This document shows positions 1 through 6,100 of a DNA stretch of 7,636 nucleotides, in pieces. How positions within the stretch are numbered: position 1 is the first letter of the stretch; each line of letters starts with the position of its first letter. The position numbers and the translations under genes were made by a program. The notes under the pieces were generated by a model. It did no database searches, had not been told where the DNA came from, and saw only the letters and a list, made by a program, of their open reading frames with translations. This DNA is from a bacterium (GTDB taxonomy: Bacteria; Patescibacteriota; Gracilibacteria; UBA1369; GCA-2718715). The DNA lies in contig JAUHYY010000050.1 in the NCBI GenBank assembly GCA_030426295.1, positions 1 to 7,636 on the forward strand, in the 5' to 3' direction.

Positions 1-454
1 AGTATTTTGCATGCCAAAGTGGAATCTGCTCTCTAATGTCTTGAGTATAATTAGATATTCTAGGTCTGATACCTGATAAAACTGCTTGCTCTAGTTCTTC
101 TTCTGTTTTGTCTCCTATATTTCTTACGTATCTAAGTTCACCTGTTAGAACGGCATATTGAGTTTTGATGTCATCTATTTGATCATTAGTTAGATTTTTG
201 TACTCGTCTACCAATGTATCTGCCAACGCATCTTTTTGAGCATAAAGAGCGAAAAGGTCTCGCTTTCTACATTGGTTTTGTACGAATGTGTCTCGCAGGT
301 AGTTTGTAGTGTTGTCTAGATCAAAGAATGCTGTAAAGAAGTTGCCAATGCTACGTATTTTCTCGCCTGCTGAATTTTGAGCGTAGGTTGTGGTACTCAG
401 GGTTAGTGAGATTATTAGCGTAGTTAACAGTATTATTTTGAACTTTATTCGCAT
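1..454 (-). CDS. Small secreted protein of unknown function (3' partial)
   Basis: An ATG at 454-452 opens a frame that runs uninterrupted to the window edge (151 complete codons, the last at 4-2). The product starts MRIKFKIILLTTLII, an ideal signal peptide with three basic residues and a hydrophobic core, ending TYA25 before Gln26. The visible mature part (about 125 residues) is helical with one cysteine, C62, and a segment at 88-113 that aligns without gaps to residues 73-98 of the second gene, at a similar distance after a Cys. The 10-base overlap with the preceding gene and the absence of a Shine-Dalgarno match the other junctions. Codon use (AGA arginine, AT-rich third positions) matches the neighbours. 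The C-terminus is not in the window, so full length and any terminal Cys are unknown. Confidence 0.9.
   Translation of the reverse strand, partial: MRIKFKIILLTTLIISLTLSTTTYAQNSAGEKIRSIGNFFTAFFDLDNTTNYLRDTFVQNQCRKRDLFALYAQKDALADTLVDEYKNLTNDQIDDIKTQYAVLTGELRYVRNIGDKTEEELEQAVLSGIRPRISNYTQDIREQIPLWHAKY
445..454 (-). other. 10-base gene overlap
   Basis: The start of the last gene (ATG at 454-452) lies inside the final codons and TAA of the 494-residue gene. The upstream bases (CATAAGTTCAAAACCAGT) hold no Shine-Dalgarno, so initiation probably relies on ribosomes terminating just downstream. Confidence 0.85.
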
Positions 455-1929
455 ACTGGTTTTGAACTTATGGTGTTAAGTGATGATTGAATACTTGCAA
501 GCATTTGGTTGTAACTATCAAAGTAGATCCACATTGAGCTCATTCTTTGGTGCAGGTCTTGAGTGAGTACTGATGCTGCATCTAAGCTTGAGCTTACTGG
601 GTATAAGCCTTGCTGGATTTCTTGTTCGAGTCTTACTTGAGCTGCAATTTCTTCGTTTTGGCCAGATAGTTCTGTAATGTCTGTAGTTGCTCCAAGAGCA
701 ACTTGAGCAGCGATTGCGTCATCTACTTCGTCTTGTCTTTGTGAGCTTGATCTTCTGTTTCTTAAATCTCTTATGAATCCTCGAGCACTTAGTTCTGTAA
801 CAGAATCCACCGGATCACTTGAGAAGATTGGGCGTTCGACTAGTCTTACACTTAGATCAAGTTTCATGTTTCGTAGAGCTCCTTTACACATGTTTGGTTC
901 TAAGAAGTTACCTGAAACTTTACGTGGGTAAACGCTGTCTGAGTTTAGTTCAGTTAGACTTTCGGCTAGGTTCTCGAGTACGCATGCGATACAACCGTTA
1001 TCATCCGGGAAGTAAGCTGTTTCAGTGACTCGGATTTCTTCTGTGTAGAAGCAGAAGACTGCGTCACATTCGTTATCACGTTTTATGAAGCTTCCAAGTG
1101 ATTTTGTACTAATGTCTGTTTCTGATTCTTCAGTTGATGTGTCGTCCGTTGAGTCATCTGTATCAGTGTCAGTGTCTTCTGACTCTGTTTCGACTAACTC
1201 TGCGAATATTTCTAGTTCATCTGCTAAAAGATCATCGAGTTGGCAGATTTCTCCACTCTCGTGGATAACTGGTGAGTCTTCTTGTGTTTCTTCTTCTGAT
1301 TCATCTGAGTCTGTTGTTTCTGTTTCTATGATTGTTCTTGTTGCAGTTGGTTCGAATTCTACTCCTCCTGGTGCTCTGCCATTTGATCTTGAGATTGCTG
1401 GTCCTAGTTGACCGTCTTCTCTTCTTGCAAATAGAATGTTCTCTATTTTTTGTAAGTCGTCGAGTAGGTCGAACTCTGCGTCACGCTTTGTTCCATTTGT
1501 GTACATCTCGAGAGCTATGGCTTCGTTTTGGTGAGCAGAAAGTTGTCTAAAGAAATGTAGTTCTTCTTCGTATGATTCAGCGTAATCTGCTTGTTGATTT
1601 ACCCCTGTTTCTAGGTCCCCTACTGCCTGACTATTTATACCTTGTGCTTTTAAGCTTTGGTTAACTTTTCTTTCGGCTTGGATTTCCATTTCGTTATATA
1701 AAACTAAGTAAATGTTTGGAGCTTCGTCAGTTTTGATTTTTAGATCTGAAAATTTATATCTTGAAATATTCTTATCTAAATCCTCATTCATATATGCATG
1801 CATAGCTTCACTTAGTGAGCTTGTGTCTTGTGCTAGAGCTGATTCGTGGGTGGGTACTGATAGTGTGGCTATCATTACAAAAGCAAATATCAATGCCCAT
1901 ACTTTATGTACAGAGAGCTGTCGAAGCAT
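445..1929 (-). CDS. Secreted protein with acidic Asp/Glu/Ser/Thr linker and seven cysteines, unknown function
   Basis: The protein is 494 residues, all exported after a signal peptide (MLRQLSVHK, hydrophobic core 10-25, cleavage after ALA33 before Gln34). Residues 40-180 are predicted helical. Residues 201-276 form two highly acidic, low-complexity tracts flanking a short ordered piece with C229. A cysteine-bearing central part follows, with C288, C293, a CxxC at 313-316 (bases 982-993) and C348. The remainder is helical and ends SSKPVCE, with Cys as the penultimate residue. No known domain is recognised. The odd number of cysteines (seven) leaves one available for an intermolecular bond, which is speculation. 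The ATG at 1929 overlaps the preceding gene by 26 bases; Met19 inside the signal peptide is a poorer start because it would remove the basic N-terminus. No Shine-Dalgarno is visible. It is the largest of the four accessory proteins. Confidence 0.92.
   Translation of the reverse strand: MLRQLSVHKVWALIFAFVMIATLSVPTHESALAQDTSSLSEAMHAYMNEDLDKNISRYKFSDLKIKTDEAPNIYLVLYNEMEIQAERKVNQSLKAQGINSQAVGDLETGVNQQADYAESYEEELHFFRQLSAHQNEAIALEMYTNGTKRDAEFDLLDDLQKIENILFARREDGQLGPAISRSNGRAPGGVEFEPTATRTIIETETTDSDESEEETQEDSPVIHESGEICQLDDLLADELEIFAELVETESEDTDTDTDDSTDDTSTEESETDISTKSLGSFIKRDNECDAVFCFYTEEIRVTETAYFPDDNGCIACVLENLAESLTELNSDSVYPRKVSGNFLEPNMCKGALRNMKLDLSVRLVERPIFSSDPVDSVTELSARGFIRDLRNRRSSSQRQDEVDDAIAAQVALGATTDITELSGQNEEIAAQVRLEQEIQQGLYPVSSSLDAASVLTQDLHQRMSSMWIYFDSYNQMLASIQSSLNTISSKPVCE
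1105..1329 (-). repeat. Low-complexity acidic coding tracts in the 494-residue protein
   Basis: Residues 201-220 and 245-275 are almost entirely Asp, Glu, Ser and Thr, including a DTDTDTDD run. At the DNA level the run is a short imperfect six-base repeat (gtatca/gtgtca on the plus strand near 1159-1178). The tracts are separated by a short hydrophobic stretch with one Cys (QLDDLLADELEIFAELV). They probably form flexible, calcium-attracting linkers between an N-terminal helical part and the cysteine-bearing C-terminal part. Confidence 0.75.
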
Positions 1930-2548
1930 TATGGAATTTAGATGGATAATTTGAAACTTTTCGGTTTATTTGTCGAACATTACTTAGGAACTTATTTAGT
2001 TCGTCGATAGTAATCTGATATTGAACATGTAATGGGTAAGCCATTAGGGTCTGCTGATAGAAAGCTACTGTTTGTCTCTGAAGTTCTGAACTTAGCTCTA
2101 GTTGCTCTGCTGCAAATTGGTTACGAATGCCAATGTTACTAATACCTCTTGTGATATCTCCTTGAGATTGTAAAAGTGAGGTGTCTGCTTCTTCTAAATC
2201 TTCTTGAAGGCTTTCTGTTAGTTCTTGGTATTCAAGATTAAGTTTGTAAGCTAAACAGCTTGATGAGAAATTCATGTCTTCGTCATCTCTGCAAGTATCT
2301 AAATCTTCTGGAGCTGTTAGTCTTTGAACCGTAGTAGTGTCTGTCATAGACTCTAAATCTGTTTTGTCTTCAAAGAATGCAAAAAGAGCTGTGAAGTGAG
2401 AGTTCGTAATTTCGTTTACACTCAAGTGGTATTCACCGAATTTTTCGGGTAAATCCAGACCGTCGTAGTCGTTGGCATAGGCTACCTGATAGAACAGGGC
2501 TCCAATCAAAACAGTAACGATAGTTGTAGCTATTATCTTTGGATACAT
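1904..2548 (-). CDS. Small secreted helical protein of unknown function
   Basis: The protein is 214 residues from the ATG at 2548. A TTG five codons upstream (2563) is in frame, but ATG is preferred: it gives a 16-base rather than 31-base overlap with the preceding gene and a compact signal peptide, MYPKIIATTIV onward, ending AYA before Asn26. Neither start has a spaced Shine-Dalgarno; GAAGA directly abuts the ATG. The mature protein has C86 and C98, then a long region rich in Leu, Gln and Glu from about residue 100 to 198 that looks like coiled coil or a helical hairpin, and a penultimate C213 (ending ALCT). No catalytic motif or known domain is recognised. The N-terminal mature stretch containing FTALFAFFED loosely resembles FTAFFDLD in the fifth gene. 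It ends with TAA inside the next gene (26-base overlap). Confidence 0.9.
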   Translation of the reverse strand: MYPKIIATTIVTVLIGALFYQVAYANDYDGLDLPEKFGEYHLSVNEITNSHFTALFAFFEDKTDLESMTDTTTVQRLTAPEDLDTCRDDEDMNFSSSCLAYKLNLEYQELTESLQEDLEEADTSLLQSQGDITRGISNIGIRNQFAAEQLELSSELQRQTVAFYQQTLMAYPLHVQYQITIDELNKFLSNVRQINRKVSNYPSKFHNASTALCT

Positions 2549-3102
2549 TCTTCGATTATACAAGGTAATTGGGTTTCAAATGTTGAGAAGTCAGTTTCAA
2601 TACTATGAAGCAGCTCCTGAACTTCAGTGAGTCCTTCAGTGATTTGATCGTACTTTTCATTTAATACAAAGGTTCGTTTTCGTGCAGTTATCTGAGAAAC
2701 GTATTCTACGAAAACATTCTGAGTTTGATCTACTATAAAGGCGAAATCTTCTGAACAATTTTGCTCAACTGAAGTATTTGAGACTGATGATTCCAGTTGA
2801 ATAACTGGAATATCAGATACTCTTCTTAGGTCTCGTTTGAGCTTTATGAAGTCTTGATAGAGATCATTAAGTTGGCCTGATGTGAGTTCTGGTAATTCGA
2901 GTACAGCTTCTAGATCTACAAAGTACTGTGACTGAATTGCCCTCATTTGTAGCTGGATTGTTGCTGGGCAAACTTGTTCTGTTGCTGCTATTGCTCGCCC
3001 TTCGATTGCGGCGTCCTGGGCTCGGCTCGAGGTGAATCCTGTGAAAGATAGACCTGTAGCAAGTACAGCTATAACCGATAATGTGATTAGTTTATTTCTC
3101 AT
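2533..3102 (-). CDS. Small secreted protein of unknown function, four cysteines
   Basis: The protein is 189 residues; I recognise no family. Residues 1-28 form a signal peptide: basic start MRNK, a hydrophobic core from about 5 to 23, then SSRA before Gln29 as the likely cleavage site. The mature part (about 160 residues) looks mostly helical and contains C45, C116, C181 and C186; the last two sit in the C-terminal LPCIIEECIQR. Residues 73-98 resemble residues 88-113 of the fifth gene. Residues 165-181 resemble the C-terminal residues 477-493 of the fourth gene. The ATG overlaps the TGA of the large SLH gene as ATGA, a classic termination-reinitiation arrangement, and no Shine-Dalgarno sequence is visible upstream. 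An accessory or structural partner of the SLH protein outside the membrane is likely, by inference from context only. Confidence 0.92.
   Translation of the reverse strand: MRNKLITLSVIAVLATGLSFTGFTSSRAQDAAIEGRAIAATEQVCPATIQLQMRAIQSQYFVDLEAVLELPELTSGQLNDLYQDFIKLKRDLRRVSDIPVIQLESSVSNTSVEQNCSEDFAFIVDQTQNVFVEYVSQITARKRTFVLNEKYDQITEGLTEVQELLHSIETDFSTFETQLPCIIEECIQR
3099..3102 (-). other. ATGA stop-start overlap
   Basis: The TGA ending the SLH protein shares two bases with the ATG of the 189-residue protein, giving ATGA. This is the tightest of the four junctions and the one most typical of translational coupling. No Shine-Dalgarno is seen in the 20 bases upstream. Confidence 0.9.
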
Positions 3103-6100
3103 GGTCTAAAGGTTATAGATTCGCTTCGCTGATAAATTGTACCACTTGATGATGATCTTAAAATCACAAAGATTTCATCACCTGGTTTTATGTCGGCTTC
3201 ATGCTCTACAGTGAATTGACATGGGCATGTGTTACAAATGATTCGCTCCATGTAGATACCTGCATTTGTTTCGATTCTTTCTCTTTCTCTGTCTGGAGCA
3301 TTTGGATTTGTTCCTGCTTCATACTCGTCTCTGTTTGAAACACCGTCACCGTCTGAATCTATGTCTCCGTCATTTTGATCAGGATCGAGTCCATTTTGAT
3401 TTTCGAAATAATACGGGATTCCGTCATTATCTTCGTCTGTTTCTAAACAGTTTTGAACATTTAGTGCACGATAAGCCATGATTGCGAACTCTCTTCTAGT
3501 GATGTTTCGTAGTGGAACTTCTGCTTCGTCTTCTGTTAGTAAGAAGCTTTGTCTTATCTCATCTGCATCGATTAAGTATGGAGCGAGGTTTGTTGAGATT
3601 TGTAAGTATGGCAGGTACCAAGGTTCGAGTACTGGTACGTCAGAAAGGTCTAATATATTTTGTGTGTTAAGAGCTTCTAGTATTACTTTTGCAGCTTCTG
3701 CTCTGGTGATTGGGTTAAGTGGTTTGAATGGTGGAAGTCCTGTTGCAGGATCTATTTCACCTAGGTAACCAGTGAAGAAATTTTGGAGCTGTGTTTCTTT
3801 TGTATACTCATAATACCAAACTGGGTTTGCTGCATCGTATGAAATGTCTGAGAATGTTTCTGGTGGCAGGAATGCTTCTGGCCTTGGCAATATACAAAGT
3901 GTGTTTAGGATTATCTTTGAGTACTCTGCTCTTGTGATTTCTCTGTCTGGTTCGAAGTAAGTAACTCCGTCTCTAACTACACCGTCTACAACTCCTGTTT
4001 CTTCTAGATAGTTGATGACATCTGAATCTTGATCTGAATCTGGTACATCTGCAAAGGTAGTAGATGTTGTAGGCTCAGGAGTTGGTTCAGCTGGTTCGGT
4101 TGATTCTTGAGGTTCTGTTTCAGTTACTTCTTGAGGGATCAGGTTTGGATCTTGGTATTGGATTTCAGAGGCTGATGTTCCTACGAATACTTCTGCTACT
4201 ACTGATGATCCTCGTTTGAGTTCGAACCATTGTGCAGAGTTGATGTTTGAGACTCTCTCTAGCGTTAGATCGTAAGTTGAATCTATTTGGATTATGCTTC
4301 CGTCTACGTCAATAATGAATTTTCTTGTTCCATCTTCAACTACTTCTGCACCGCCTGCATAGCCTGCAGAACTACCTGCAATTGATTTAACTTGGATTGA
4401 ATCTCTTGCATTTGAATCGGTAACAAATACTTGTGTAGTTGAATTTAATGTTTCAGCCGAAGGCTTTTCGTCAACAACTTGAACGTCGTTATTGCTATCT
4501 GGAACTCTTACAATTTGAGTGATTTTTTCGTCGTTCTTTTTGAGGATTATAGTTGTAGGTGACTGCCCTACTCTTGCAGGCTGAACCTCTATGGTTGCTG
4601 AGCTGTGCCTTGGGATTACTGTTCCGGTTTCATCGTTTATCTCGAAAAGTTCGTTGCCTGATGCGTCTGATATTATTATGTTTCCATCAGTTTCTAAATC
4701 CTCATAAACGAATTCCCCATTCTCGTCTGTTGTTGCGTCTCCTAGCTCTGTAAGTAGTCCCTCTCGCTCTCTAACTATAGTTACTTCTGTGCTTGATGAA
4801 GGTGGGTCTATTCGACCTGAAATACTATCTTCGTTAACTGATTCTAGAATTATTTCTGGAGTAACAACTTCAATATTAATTCTTTGACTAGCTCTATTGC
4901 CAGCGATGTCTTCTGCTAATCTAAATCTTGAGATGAGACGATCTTCAGGTGAAGATAAGTTGTCGTCGTTGGTTCTGTCACCGTCACCATCTGAATCAAC
5001 TGCTAGATTAGTATCTAAGAAGAATCGTTTAATTTCTGTTTCTGAATCAGTTGATTCGCCAAGGCTTATATCTATTGGTTGGAGTATCGGAGTTCTAATA
5101 GTTTGCCCTGGATCGATTGAAATTTGCGGAGGACTTTCATCGCTACAAATGTTTGGTGTGGTTGCAATTCTTCTGCTTATTACATCGTATTTACCTGTGT
5201 CTTGATTCACTATCATTATAGCTATTTGGTAAGTCTTATTCTCGAGTGGAAGCGTGATATTTGGAGTGAATCCACCCTTGAAATAGAACTTGTCGAATCC
5301 ATCTTTAGACACTCTTTCACCAGTTGTTAACTCTGCATTATTAGCTTCTGTGATGTTTGAATTTTCTGCATTAGAATCGATTACGAATCTTGAATCTTTT
5401 GATCCATCTCGAAGGCTTGCTTCATATACATCGATAACTATGCTTTGATCTGAAAGTGTTTCAGGAAGGCTAATTGTTGTAGTTTTGTGCCTTGATGAAG
5501 TCTTAATCTGGTTATCAGTTAAGGTCTTTAGACTAGGGATTTCTTCTCTTAAGTTTTCGAAACTTGTTGTTCTGATTCTTGATGTATTTCTTGTTCTTGA
5601 AGGCTCTGAATTTAAGTTCGATTTTAAGAATATTTCATTTCCACGTGCATAGATCAAATCTTCATCACCGTCTAAGTCTGCATCAAGCAAATTAACTTTT
5701 ATATTTGTTGTAGACTCAGCGTTATATCTTACAACTTTTTCTGAAGTTTCACGCTCAGAGTTGTAAATATAGATCCCCCCTTCTGGATTAAATTGAGCTG
5801 CATTGCTGAATCCTACTGTTCCTGCCTGAGCAATTTGGAAAGTGGTTGATGAAATGTTTTGTGTAGAATTTTGAACTTCTTCAGTTGAAGCAATAGCTCT
5901 GATTTCTGTATTAAGGTTTTTGATTTCGTCTAGGTTTCCATTTCTGAAAGCGATGATCTTATCTATCTCTGATTGTAGACCTTGAGGAATGTCGAATCCC
6001 CTATCTAGGTTTAGGTCAGCAAGAACTTCGAGTTTGTCTGCTTTCTTTGTTCCAGCCACAAGAGTTAGATCGTCTGGAGTTGATTCGTCTATCTTTTTAC

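Noticed and set aside
1140..1340. Repetitive plus-strand pattern (tct/gat-rich) considered as a CRISPR or tandem DNA repeat.
   Set aside because: There are no regular repeat-spacer units; the pattern follows from codons for Asp, Glu, Ser and Thr.
1085..1411. Plus-strand open frame of 108 codons, very rich in Ser and Val.
   Set aside because: It is the mirror image of the acidic D/E/S/T tracts of the minus-strand gene, has biased composition and no plausible protein features.
2549..2563. TTG at 2563 as the start of the third gene.
   Set aside because: The ATG five codons downstream gives a better start codon, a shorter overlap and a complete signal peptide.
3087..3101. Possible recoding of TGA as glycine (code 25, known in Gracilibacteria and Absconditabacteria), since the SLH gene ends in TGA and reading through would add only four residues before TAA.
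   Set aside because: No other in-frame TGA occurs in about 2,550 codons of five genes, although glycine is common and uses GGN codons. A recoded genome would show TGA often. The ATGA overlap with the next gene also supports a true stop.
3099..3300. A sortase-type (LPXTG) or membrane anchor at the C-terminus of the large protein.
   Set aside because: The tail has no LPXTG motif, hydrophobic helix or basic end. Surface attachment is better explained by the SLH domains.
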